From contig JAMXDE010000011.1 in assembly GCA_026770025.1 (NCBI GenBank), positions 930,001 through 994,000 of the forward strand: a DNA stretch of 64,000 nt, in the 5' to 3' direction. The position numbers were made by a program, and so were the translations under genes. Below are positions 52,452 through 62,605 of the stretch, piece by piece. A model generated the notes under the pieces. The model did not search any database. It was not told where the DNA came from and worked only from the letters and a program-made list of their open reading frames with translations. Position 1 is the stretch's first letter, and the number at the start of each line of letters is the position of its first letter. The stretch comes from Craspedostauros australis. Lineage: Eukaryota; Bacillariophyta; Bacillariophyceae; Mastogloiales; Achnanthaceae.

Positions 52452-55400
52452 CGCCCCTTGATCTTGAGGTAGACCCGGATAGAAGAGAGCTGTGACAAGA
52501 AGCGTTAGTGTTGGCTTTGCCAATGCCTTGGTGAGCATGTCAGCAAAGTTGTGAGCCGATGGGACGTGTACTGGGACCAGTATCCCGGCGCCGACGGCCT
52601 CCCGGACTCGATGAAATGAGATGGCCACATGCTTCTTCTGCAGCAGGCTGTCTGCGATGGTCGTGTTCGAGATTACCGCATTGTTGTCACAGAATGTGAT
52701 CGTTGGCGATTTGACGCGTACTCCCAGCGATCGGAGCGCATATCGTAGTTCAATGATTTCCTCCGTCACTGATCGCATCGCGTTGAATTCTGTGCTGTAC
52801 GTTGACGTGGTAACCAATGTTTGCCTCTTGCTCACGAAGTACACAGGTGTCCTGCCAAGGAATAGTATGATGCCAGTGTTGGATCGTCGTGTGACGAGAT
52901 CGTGTGCGTGGTCCGCATTGACGAATGCATACATGGGTAGCTCTGGATAAATCGGCTTGGGCGATCGGTCGTCGATGTCCTCCGTCGCCTCAGGGTACTC
53001 TTCCTTCGTTTGCACAACCAAGTCTGGGTTGGAGGGCGTCGAATCGAAGTTTTCAAGTATCATGGGTCTGGAGTCGACTTGCGTTCTGAGTGTGGACTTT
53101 GCCTTGAGGTAGCCCCAGATCTTGAGCACCCGCACAAGGTGTCCTTTGCGTGGTGATGCAGTGAATCGAGAAAGTGAAGAAGCTGCAAAAGCGACGTTGA
53201 AACGTCCAAGTTGAACAACCCAGTTCAGCATGCCAATAAGCTGCTGGCACTGTTGATGTTCATCAGGTGTGAGTAGTTTGGAGTTGTCCGTTTCCGGATG
53301 ATCCTTGTTGCACATGGCCACGAGCTGTTTGTTCAGCACACCATGTTGCCGCTCGACTTTGTCCAGTGCGTTCGCGATGTATTTGTCACATCCAACGCTC
53401 CATTTGCCCTTGGCATTCTTGGAATAGTCGTTGCCCAGATAGTATTTGGGTGGTCCAATGTCTTTGATTGTGTAGACTTGCTGGATAGACTTCATGTATT
53501 GATCTGGATCCCTTGCCACGATCTTGAAGTCGCCAACATGTGTGCAGATGTAATCATAGCCAGTATCATCTCTGAGCTTGATCCATACATCTTTTGATCA
53601 TGTCGAGATGGGGAGAACCCCATGGATGAGAGTGTGTTTGCAAAGTGAGCATGGAAGCGTTGTGCACTCGATCAAAGTCCATACAGCACCTTCTTGAGTA
53701 CGATGGTCTGACCTTCACGGTGATTGAATTCCTTTCCAGCTCTCGCGTAGATCTTCTCGTTGGTGTATGCGTTGACAAATGCGTTGCCAACGTCGCCGCA
53801 CAGTTGTTTCAGCTTGTTGGCGTCAGCAATGACGTCGAGTATTCAAACACTGGTGGACTTCACTGTGGACAAGTATACTCTGATGTTGTCAGCGAGTTCG
53901 ATGAGGTGGCCTCCGGTGACCAGGCGCCCCTTGCGTTGCAGATCCTATTTCACTGCGAAGACTAACCGTTTCTTGGTGCTATGATAGTCTGAGGAAGGTT
54001 GGTGTGTTGATGGATGAAACTTGAAGCAGTTGAGTTTGATGAAAGCGTCGATCTCCTTCTTTGCCGCGTCTCTCCACAATGTGTTGCCGTTGGACTCGTC
54101 AAGCTGGAGTGCGTGCTTCATGTTGCGCAGCACTTCCACTCCGCAGTGAAACACGGTGGCGAAGAAGTCCTTCTTTGGTTTCTTATTCCCTGGCCATATG
54201 CGTCGCAAGATGGATATGTTATCGTCGTTGTCAACTGTGAATATGTGCGTGCGTTCGATGCGTCGCATGCGTCTTCGTATTGCGCGCACAGCGTGCTTTG
54301 CCCATTTCAGCATTGTTGTGGACTGCCAATTGTGTCTGTCATGCCGTTTCGGTTCGTTTGCGATGATGTATCGCGCCACGAGCTCGGGATGGTCTGCCTT
54401 CAGGATGTCGTATCGGAACCACCGCATCTCATCGTTGTCCCATTTCACATTGAGATGGAGATGTCCGCCTTGGAATGAATGGCCATCGACAGATGCGATC
54501 GCTGGGTCGTTCGTTTCGTCTTTTGTGATCTGATTTTGGAACATTTCGTCATGCTCGCGCTCAGCCAGAGTGTCGACACGCCCCTGAATCCGCTGCTAGG
54601 GTGGATCTGGAATCCTCACCGGTTCATAGCCATCGGATTCGTCCGAGATGTTGCCAGTTGAGTGATCGTCGTCCAGTCTTTGTCGGATATTGCGCCTGTG
54701 GGCCCGCTGTCGCGGTCGTCTTCGTCGTCTGCGATGACATTTGGCTGACCGAACCATCGGTCTGCATTGGGAGTACTGTTTTCGTTCACCGCAACGCCCC
54801 TGACCTCCGGTGGTCCTGCTTCAGGAATGCGAGCCGCCGCCCCTGACCGCACGACAATCGCGTGGATGGTCTCACGGACCTGTCGAGCAAGCTGCGCCAG
54901 CATAGTCTTGGTCCGTGCCCGCTTCCCCGATTCGCCATTGGTTGTGTAGTGTATGAGATCAAGGCGTACAATTCGTTGCACTTCTTTGTCAGTGATTTGC
55001 GGTGCACTTGCGTCTTCCGCGATTCGTGGTTTCACGATGTTGCGCCCCAGGGCCGTTCCCTTGGTTACCTCTTCACCTTTTGGCGACCAAATGTGAAAAA
55101 TGAAAGGGTCCCCATGGTCCCATGCAATTCCCAAGAAGTGTCCAGGCTAGAATGGGTGATGTGGGAACTTTGCCATTGGCTCAAAATACCAGACCGGCTG
55201 AAAGGATGTGAATCCGAACATGGAGATGTCCGGAGTGTTCCCACGGAGCATCTCGACAGGAGTTCGCTATTGGATGCTTTCCTTTACCGTGTAGTTCCAT
55301 ACATCAATCGCATGTTGCACCGCGTGACACCAGAATGTGAGAGGTGCATTGGCCGCCCACAACATCTGGTATGCGTGCCGTTTGATATCGCCGATAGCTC

Positions 55401-57909
55401 TTTCCGCGCGGTTCTGATTTTGGTTCATTGGAGCAGTGAAGGAGTGCTTGATCATGTACCTCGTGGTGACAGCCTTCCATGCCTTTCCGGCTTGGACTTG
55501 TGAGTTGTCCGAGATGAGTAGATCGGGTGCCCCAACCTGCACAATGAATTCCGTCAGCGCCCCTGGCGCCATTGCCTCTCTGCGTAGCGGCTTGGCCCAG
55601 ATGAACTTGGATTCGCTGTGCGTGAAGAGTTGGATGCATCAGTAATGTCGAATGGATGGGACTGTGGAGAAAAATGGATCTGTGTCCACTCTTCCCTTGA
55701 TTCGGTGTGGTTGCAGCGCACCTGCTTGCTGTGCTCGGTACTGCCTCGGGATGAGTCTTGACTCTGCTTCGATGGGAGTATCTGCCAGCTGGGTGGATGC
55801 TTCCTTGGTCTTTGCCACCACTTGTGGTGGGAGATGTTGGACTACTTTGTCGAAGTCGACATGTGTGTGTGATCGCCTTAGGCGTCGGTGCCTGTCGCAT
55901 ATCGTGATGTGCGCGGCTTGGGTGAGCTCGTGAGCTGTTGGTTTGCGGATTGGGATGCGCAGGGTATTTCCGTCATGATTTGCCAGTGGGATGCCGATGT
56001 CACCGGACAATATCCGTTGCTGCCCATCGTGTTGTCGAAGTCTGTCGTAGACGTGAACGCCGGAAACTCGTATGTGGTGCATGTTGAATAGCAACTCCAT
56101 CTGTCGTGGATGCTTGTCGAGAGCCACGAAATATGCCTTGATGAGAATCACTCCGCCGTCTGGCGGATCGTATGCTGCCACTGCGTCAACCATTGCAAAT
56201 GCCTCGACCAGTGAATCCACGGTCGCGCTGCGAGCGTGAAACTTCTGCAGATGCTGTCGGGTCACTTCCCATCCAGACTCATGTACAATGCTGCCGTCCG
56301 CCCCTGAGTCTAGAATGATATAGCCGTGGCTACTATTCATTACTCTTGCCCGTCGAATTGTGTGCTCTGTATTTGGGTGGGTTGTGCTGTGACGCGATAC
56401 CTGTAGCGTTTCCGGGGCTCTGGCCGCCAGCTTACTCTCCGCAGTATCATACACCAGGTCAGTGTTATCCCGATCCTTGATACGAATGCTGACTTCCGAT
56501 TGACGGCGTGTGATAGCTGCTGGTGGTTGTCAGGAACTGTTGTCACACGGTCCATACTTCTAGACATGATTAGTCTTGTTTCCGAATCTTGCGCGCTTGT
56601 GGGACTTGCGCTGAGCTTGTTGCTCTTGGGTCTTGGCGAACTCGGCAGGCTTGGCGCGTTTGAGCGCAGCCTCGCTGATTTGTTCTCGGGTGTTGCGGAA
56701 GTGGCGTGAAGAATCCATCACTAGCACTTGTGCTGCGGCTGGTAGGCTTCTGAACACCATGTTCGGCAGACGGTAGTGGGAGGACTTCTTGCAGTCACCG
56801 GATGCTTCGTCGTACGGCCGCTTGCGGTCCGGACGACTGTCTTTCTGATGCGTGCGGCGGCTGCGTCCTGGAGACTTGTCGACGTCGTCGTTGGCGAGGA
56901 TCTTGTCATGGCGCATGAGCGCTTCGCGGACTCAGGAGAATGATTCCTTTGTCTGCTGTAGGCTGGTGATCATGCTTGCAAATCGCTCGTCGCGGATGTT
57001 GCAGAAGAATCTCGCAATCTTCTCCTGATCGTTCATCGGCTTGCCGTTGTCCTCGATAGGGTGAATAGACATTGAGAAGTTGTTGATGAATGTTGCGAAT
57101 GGACCGTCCCCAGTGTAGATGAGCTTGAAGAGCCTTGCCTCCTCCTCCGCCACGATGCCAGCCCGATTCTCACTGGACTCGTAGATCCAAATGAGAGATT
57201 GGAATGCGGCGTGACAGCTTGGTTCCTTGGCAGTGACAATGTACTGCTTGTCACCCTTGCATGTCCTGGACTTGAAGACCACGTAGAATTGAGTGTCCAC
57301 TGATGCTCGGTAGTGTGCCAGCTTCTCCGCTTCCATGTAGTCTGCATATCTGGTGGTGACCAGTTGTTGCATGAAGTCCGTCTTCCACTGGTACCACTCA
57401 ATGTTGAGTCCGCTGAACGGCTCGGCCTCCAGCATGGTGACCTTATCGTATTGCTAGCCAGATGGCGTAGATGGCGATCGTTGCAGGTCCGGCTGGCACT
57501 GTGGTGAGTGCGCCACGACCTCGCAGCTCGAAGCATCTGTGAGCTCTTGGCTTGCTGCCTTCATGTCCGCCTCTAATTGCAACTGAATTGCTTGGAGTGA
57601 GACTGGGGTCTCGATAGATGGCACTTCATATCCAGAGGACTTGATGAACTCATTGATTGTGTCCCAATCAGTGGCCTAATCAATCTGTCGCTCTTTTGCG
57701 GAAGCAAAGATGCGAAGAATGTTTTCGATGTTGATCGAAGTAAGCGTTGGCGAAAGAGACAATGCTTGGATGATGTTTTTCTCCGGACTCTGGATGGCTC
57801 GTTTGATCCTTCCAAGTTTCTTGCAGATGAACTCCATGTCCGCATCTTCAAGCTCAACAAGCTCCTTGATGACAGTCGTCCAGGTACGGTTGTTGTTTGG
57901 TCTTGCCAT
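52449..57909 (-). pseudogene. Copia gag-pol remnant
   Basis: Fragments in changing frames on the minus strand. Gag: 57676-57909 (MARPNNNRTWTTVIKEL), stopped by TAG, then 56932-57435 (SGLNIEWYQWKTDFMQQL, typical Copia gag). Protease: 55639-56454 with YIILDSGADGSIVHE. Integrase: around 55267-55640 with LLISDNSQVQAG (second Asp) and NRAERAIGD (Glu); a zinc-finger region is not clear. Reverse transcriptase N-terminal part: 53945-54544 (KKEIDAFIKLNCFKF). The RT core between about 53520 and 53945 is badly eroded. The RT end and RNase H are best preserved (52449-53519): IGMLNWVVQLGRFNVAF, ADHAHDLVTRRSNTGIILFL, SKRQTLVTTSTYSTEF, FCDNNAVISN and HNFADMLTKALAKP. No intact polyprotein. Confidence 0.88.
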
Positions 57910-57962
57910 GGTGGTTGGTATTGTAATGTGAAAAGCTTGGTGGTAGATCACAACTCTTAATC

Positions 57963-58126
57963 TGTCAAAGTGCACAAGTAACTACTGTAGACGTATTGGC
58001 CCGTTGTTGCATGCCCTGGTTGGAGCTCTTGTTCTTTATTTGTGAGTTGTCCGAAGACAATCCCCCAACCAGTGTTTTGACTAATATGATTAGTAAAGAG
58101 GTAAGAAGTTACAGAGAAAGTTGTCA
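57963..58126 (-). repeat. 5' LTR of the nested Copia element
   Basis: 164 bp, the partner of 52289-52451. Transcription runs leftward. The bases just inside (57962 leftward, GATTAAGAGTTGTGATC on the minus strand) should hold the primer site, but I could not match them to a specific tRNA. Confidence 0.93.
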
Positions 58127-58131
58127 TGTGA
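58127..58131 (+). repeat. 5-bp target site duplication TGTGA (right)
   Basis: Identical to 52284-52288. MLE-2 sequence continues from here. Confidence 0.9.
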
Positions 58132-58590
58132 TGTCGATGTGCGTGGCTTGTGTGGATTTTGGTTTGGGCACGGAGTTCTGCGTGATGTTGATGTTGATGG
58201 TTTGTGTGTGTTTTTGTTGGTGATGGGTTGAGCGAGCTTGGGCGTGGGCATCGCAAGTTCTGCATGATACGGATGGCTTGTGTGTGTGTGCTGTGGCTTG
58301 GTTGTGCGGGCTTTTGTACGCGTGACCATAAAAATGCGCGCAACGCGCAGATTTGGGCATGAAAAGTGACTCTGTGTTCCGAGTGAATTCTCGGCAGATT
58401 GCGTCCAGGTTCGGAACAAAACCATTGATATGTACGAGGTTTGTTCCATGTTACGAGCTCTGTATTTGTGACTGTTTGTCAAAACTGGAATCCAGGGAAC
58501 AAATCTAGAAACAGCAGGTAGATAGCAATTGCCGCTACCCCCACTTGAGGAGCAGGAGGAGGTAATCACGACCCAAAACAAGAGAAAACC
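58132..58590. other. 3' subterminal region of MLE-2, right of the Copia insertion
   Basis: About 460 bases, T/G-rich on the plus strand, with TTGATGTTGATGG and GTGTGTGT runs. Only compositional frames. Confidence 0.55.
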
Positions 58591-58635
58591 CCACTACTAG
58601 CTTTTGCGTGGTGAAATTACCTGTTTACTGACTTG
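58591..58635 (-). repeat. Right terminal inverted repeat of MLE-2
   Basis: Inverted partner of 47901-47944; contains CCACTACTAG (core) and GGTGAAATTACC. Followed by TA at 58636-58637. Confidence 0.8.
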
Positions 58636-58964
58636 TACAGTTGATGAAAGAGATCCTTCCCTACGTATTTCAGAGAAGGCTCACAAAAGTAGAGCGTCGA
58701 TGACACGTACGCCAACATGTCTACCATGGAGATGAACGAAGCATTGGATGAATGCGAGGGAGCGCGTGTAGACTCGTACATGAACCGATCATCTTTGCTT
58801 GAACTAGTCCGCTTCTCACGGCCAGCAGTGGACAAGTCGACATCTGGGCGTATAGTACGCGAAACACATTCTTGTTGATTGGTCGTACTTAATTCATATA
58901 ATACCTGCTTGGAGTCCATATAGAGTAATTCTAATTCGTCCTCTGTTAACATAGAAAATGCCAT
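58617..58964 (-). pseudogene. Hypothetical host frame apparently cut by the MLE-2 insertion
   Basis: A 115-aa leftward frame (MAFSMLTEDELELLYMDSKQ ...) whose last residues and TAA stop come from the MLE-2 right TIR. The host part ends about LFHQLY at the TA insertion site (58636). It is acidic and Ser-rich with no recognised domain. Its original 3' end would lie left of MLE-2, below 47900, where the minus strand stays open for only about 16 codons before TAG. So either the gene lost only its last residues or the frame is chance. Host status is uncertain. Confidence 0.4.
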
Positions 58965-59011
58965 ATCGCCATATCAATACAAGGTCAATGGAAGGTTGGT
59001 CTGGTCTGACG

Positions 59012-60493
59012 CTACCATCCTTCGACGGCCGCAATGCAATCACCGACTGTCGCCGATCCACTCGTCAACCGTTTCGTAATCTCCGTCACCAGGGGCGTGT
59101 TTCGTCGCAGGAGGATGTCAGCCTCGGCGTAGGCCCATTTCAACAGGTCCATCTTCTCTTGGCCTGTTAGGTCTTGCATCCACCACAGTTCGTCTCGGTT
59201 GATGGTATTGGAACCTTCCAACCGTTTGAGAAGACCCTGCCCTTCCTTGGGATCCGAAAAGATCAGCTGCGCGTGTTTGCTGTTCTCCATGGCGACCGGC
59301 GCCATCAACCAAATCAGCATCTTCATGATTCCCGTGTTGGACAGCAGGCTGTCCAGCGTTTGCGTTTCATCCGGCTGCGCGGATTCCGCGACCAACACGG
59401 CGGCCTCCAACGAGTTGGGGCGGAAGGCAAAGTTGGGCAGTCCCAAGACGTAGGCCGCAAAGAACGCAGCGGCCTCGCATTCGCACTCTCGTTCCGTATC
59501 GACCTGCAGCAGCCGTCCGAAACCCTTGACGACCGTGCCGGAGACCTGTCCGGATCCCAGCGAAAGCGGAAGATTCTTCGGCAGCTTCTCCGAGACGCTG
59601 CTGGCAAAGGTTTTGGTTCCCATCTTGATGAGGTCGTAGAAGTTGTCCACCACGCCCACAGTGACGATGGTGAACCACACGACGTTGGTGAATGGGCTGA
59701 TTTCATCGAGCCCCAGCACGTTGACGGTGCCGCAGAAGCCGACAATGCCTGCCACGGCCAGAGCGCTGGTGATCTCAGCCGCCCGTTGGTCCGACGGCAC
59801 GTCGACAAGCTCCTGAATGCGTTCCAACCGCGTCCTGGTGCGTCCATCCGAACAACGGACCTTGCTGTCGTTGTTGGGTGGCAGTGCGGTCACCTCAGTC
59901 TGCTGCTTGCCGTACTGATTGACGGCCCCGTTCTTAGAACCCAACGACACGATCTGCGCCATGAGCCTGGCATCTTGCGCGGCGACGGCTGCGTCGACCA
60001 GCGCGCACATGGATCGTCCGCTGGCTCTGATGCGACGCGAATTCATCTCGTGCAGGAGGTTGATGGGATCCTGGATGGACGTGCTGATCTGACCTCCGCT
60101 CGATGACGAATCAAGGATCTTGGCGCACAACCCGGTGAGGACAGCGTCGTACTGATCGCTCTCGTCCAGCGCGCTGAATGCCGAGGCGAGCGTCGAACGA
60201 GCAGCGTCGATGTTGATGAGGCCGCCCGTCATCGACATGACGCCGTTGACCACAGATTCCGCGGCGGAGGTCCTTTCGGTGTCCTTGGAGGCGTCGTTGT
60301 TCGTCGAACGCAAGCTCGTCGTTGTCGTTGTTTCTGCCGTCTTTGGGGTCAACACTGATCGGAACTTGGACGGTGTAATCGGCCTGTAAACTTGACCGGA
60401 CGGACGGAAGCCATCACAACCAGACATCAGCAGCAATGCCGCAACCGTGGAGACTCGCAACATCTCGAGCATGCTTGCTTGGAATCGAGCCAT
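59012..60493 (-). CDS. Plastid-type membrane protein with degenerate metalloprotease-like motif
   Basis: A 493-aa single-exon frame. The N-terminus has a signal peptide (MLRVSTVAALLLMSGCDGF) with Phe at the presumed cleavage site, then a basic/Ser-Thr transit-like stretch, as in plastid proteins of diatom-type algae. A helical region of about residues 95-190 precedes two hydrophobic segments (ITSALAVAGIVGFCGTVNVL and VVWFTIVTVGVVDNFYDL). After these comes ERECECEAAAFFAAYVLGLP. This resembles a family of plant plastid proteins related to M41 proteases, in which HEAGH is followed by a YLLG-LP segment. Here both His are replaced, so catalysis is unlikely. That relationship is from memory and tentative. 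The C-terminal part is helical and soluble, ending DCIAAVEGW. I assign no function. Confidence 0.65.
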   Translation of the reverse strand: MARFQASMLEMLRVSTVAALLLMSGCDGFRPSGQVYRPITPSKFRSVLTPKTAETTTTTSLRSTNNDASKDTERTSAAESVVNGVMSMTGGLINIDAARSTLASAFSALDESDQYDAVLTGLCAKILDSSSSGGQISTSIQDPINLLHEMNSRRIRASGRSMCALVDAAVAAQDARLMAQIVSLGSKNGAVNQYGKQQTEVTALPPNNDSKVRCSDGRTRTRLERIQELVDVPSDQRAAEITSALAVAGIVGFCGTVNVLGLDEISPFTNVVWFTIVTVGVVDNFYDLIKMGTKTFASSVSEKLPKNLPLSLGSGQVSGTVVKGFGRLLQVDTERECECEAAAFFAAYVLGLPNFAFRPNSLEAAVLVAESAQPDETQTLDSLLSNTGIMKMLIWLMAPVAMENSKHAQLIFSDPKEGQGLLKRLEGSNTINRDELWWMQDLTGQEKMDLLKWAYAEADILLRRNTPLVTEITKRLTSGSATVGDCIAAVEGW

Positions 60494-60857
60494 CGTGTTT
60501 GTCTGGTGGTGTGAGTGTCACTGTGATGATGATGATGATGATAGTGATAGGGATGGACCTTTTGATTGTTCTCTGTCTCCTTCTTTGCGATTGTTGCTTG
60601 TGGTGGCTTTGTAGGTAGTGATGCCAGTGATGGGTTGTTCGTCATGTGTGGCTTGGGTCATCGGAAGCGTTTTGTTTGCGATCCTCCCCTTGGATCAAAC
60701 GAAAGCACACAAAGATACAGAGCGAGTTTTAGGGTCAAACGAGTCGCGTAGCTCGTATTGGTCAAAGATTCTGTGACCGTACAGTCATAAGCAACCAAGG
60801 TGGAGTGTTTGTGGCTGAAACAACACAAAGGGAAAAAACGAACAGAGCATGTGTCTT
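60494..60857. other. Upstream region of the plastid-type protein gene
   Basis: About 360 bases between the start codon at 60493 and the presumed left edge of the next retroelement. TGATGATGATGATGATAG lies at 60524-60541. Probably promoter and leader; no gene seen. Confidence 0.5.
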
Positions 60858-61165
60858 TGTTGGATTCATGGCATGCGGTCACAATCTGGTTCACAACAAG
60901 GAGTGTATCAGCAATACACCAACAACAGATAAGCAATAGAAGACTGTCATCTGTGTGCCTGCGAGTGCTTCATTTCGCGTCCTGAGCACGCAAGCAAGCC
61001 AGAATCATTCGGTTTATCAGTTGCTTCGCTCTGCGATTTGGAACCAGTGACGGCAGGAGCGACGGCTCGCAGAAGTCAGGTCACTTGGGAGCTCAACGGA
61101 CTCACGGATTGATCATCCAAGTGAGGGTGTCCAGCAGCGGCAGTACCGACTGACCACCACACAGC

Positions 61166-62605
61166 ATGGCGATCACACTGACCCAGATCTTCACCTGGTT
61201 GGGGTTTGACTCGATTCCCCACCGCAACATCGTTCGCGACGACTTCGTGCCGCAGAACGTTGGACTCGAAGGGTTGCAACATGAGACAGCGGAAGCCATC
61301 GACACCGCTTGCAACCAGTACTCTCGCAGAGGTCAAGACGCCTTCCATGTCTCCAGAGCGACGAGGCGCCTGCTCATCGCCCTCATGTATTGGGTGCAAG
61401 ACCAAGTGCGGTTGGATCTCGAGGTTGAGTTCGACGATGACACCACGCGTCAGGAATTCTTTTCCGAGATACTGGAAGCGAAGGCACGGCACGACCGGCG
61501 CGTCACACAGACGAAGAAGGGTGACAAGCTGTTGACGCACACCTTCTGTGTCCAGCTCAAGTCAGGCGCGCAATGGCGACGCTGGGTGGATGAACTTGTG
61601 AGCACCCTTGAGGCCATCATTGGTGCCAAAGGCATCCCACTCAGCTATGTCATCAGAGAGCAGGCGGAACCATCCGACGAACCCGATCTCAGCTGGGAAC
61701 ACAACGCTCTCACGCTGGCGCCGCTGACCGGCGAAACCTATCGCCTGGACACAGCAACGGTGCACCGCATCATCCTCCAGAACATCGCAGAGGATTCCGA
61801 CGCGTACACCTACATCAAGCCATTCATCAGGGCGCGCGACGGCAGGCGTTGCTTCAAGGCACTGGCTGAAAGGTACGACAACCCAGCCAGCGTCGAGGCC
61901 AGGGTCACAGCCGCCAAGCAAGTCCTTCGCACCATTCGCTACAACAACGAGCGCCACCTGTCCTTCGAACAGTACTCGGCCAAGCTGCAACGTGCAGTGG
62001 ACGAACTTGACGACTGCGACCGACCGATGTATGACCAAGACATCGTTGACACCATCTTCCAGACAATCCATGCACCGGGATTGCAGATGCTCAAGTCCAC
62101 ACTCAAGCTGGACTACAGCCGCAACCCAACCAATTACAAGACAGTCCTCTTGGAGTTTGCGAAGGAAATACCTGAGCATTCAACCAGCATGCGGGGCAAC
62201 CGACAAGTCGCTCAAACAACCTCCAACGGCCGCACCACATCGCAAGGATCACCACCAGCCGTGGGCGCCATCACAGCTGATGGATCCCTGTACATCGGCA
62301 AGTACAGTCCAAAGCAGTGGTTCAGCGCCGAGGTGCAGCAACACCGCGAAGAGATCCTGAAGGCCAGGGGCACGAAGCGCAACGGACGCGGAGGGAAGGG
62401 CAAGCAGAACCTCCAGCGACAGGTCCAGCAACTCAAGAGACAAGTGAGCCAACTCAAGTCATCCGCATCCGCGCAACAGAAGCGCAATCACGATGCCAAC
62501 GACGAGCCCGCCATGGATCGTGGGCAGCCAGCGTCCGATCGACACGACCAAGCTGGCACAGCATTTGGTGGAAGGGACTCCAAGCGACAGAACACCGGAA
62601 GCTGA
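61166..62605 (+). CDS. Copia-type Gag
   Basis: A 479-aa frame from ATG 61166 (ACAGCATGG context) to TGA 62603. The N-terminal half is charged, with Trp-rich helices (LLIALMYWVQDQVRLDLEVE). The central region is the Copia gag fold (DSDAYTYIKPFIRARDGRRC, FKALAERYDNPASVEARVTA, SFEQYSAKLQRAVDELDDCD), which builds the virus-like particle. The C-terminus is Arg/Gln/Lys-rich and probably coiled-coil (QRQVQQLKRQVSQLKSSAS), taking the place of the CCHC zinc knuckle, which is absent here. The upstream leader (about 190 bp) contains no competing ATG in good context. The stop is followed in the same frame by pol. Confidence 0.85.
   Translation: MAITLTQIFTWLGFDSIPHRNIVRDDFVPQNVGLEGLQHETAEAIDTACNQYSRRGQDAFHVSRATRRLLIALMYWVQDQVRLDLEVEFDDDTTRQEFFSEILEAKARHDRRVTQTKKGDKLLTHTFCVQLKSGAQWRRWVDELVSTLEAIIGAKGIPLSYVIREQAEPSDEPDLSWEHNALTLAPLTGETYRLDTATVHRIILQNIAEDSDAYTYIKPFIRARDGRRCFKALAERYDNPASVEARVTAAKQVLRTIRYNNERHLSFEQYSAKLQRAVDELDDCDRPMYDQDIVDTIFQTIHAPGLQMLKSTLKLDYSRNPTNYKTVLLEFAKEIPEHSTSMRGNRQVAQTTSNGRTTSQGSPPAVGAITADGSLYIGKYSPKQWFSAEVQQHREEILKARGTKRNGRGGKGKQNLQRQVQQLKRQVSQLKSSASAQQKRNHDANDEPAMDRGQPASDRHDQAGTAFGGRDSKRQNTGS

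Larger units (their letters stand above)
52289..58126 (-). mobile_element. Ty1/Copia LTR retrotransposon, structurally complete but degenerate
   Basis: 5,838 bp including two LTRs of 163 and 164 bp, 5'-TG...CA-3', about 92% identical (12 substitutions, mostly transitions, and one indel) and a 5-bp target duplication. Reading leftward: gag (from 57909), protease, integrase, reverse transcriptase, RNase H. This order (integrase before RT) defines Copia. A polypurine tract CAAGGGGCG abuts the 3' LTR at 52452-52460. Multiple stops and frameshifts mean it is non-autonomous. LTR divergence indicates an older insertion. Confidence 0.93.
47901..58635 (+). mobile_element. MLE-2: mariner-like element, degraded, with nested Copia
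   Basis: Inverted ends at 47901-47944 and 58591-58635 match at 34 of 38 positions in their core (47907-47944 against 58591-58628 inverted). Both are flanked by TA (47899-47900; 58636-58637). The left end reads CCCTCTGTAAACTGGTAA, strongly like plant mariner/Stowaway termini. The broken transposase (49542-52192) points right. A complete Copia retrotransposon with its target duplication (52284-58131) interrupts the 3' subterminal region. Without it the element would be about 4.9 kb. Order of events: MLE-2 inserted, then Copia into it. Confidence 0.8.

Noticed and set aside
53566-53790. Possible intact reverse-transcriptase core in the nested Copia
   Set aside because: The region lacks a readable catalytic motif and changes frame repeatedly, so it is counted as eroded pol.
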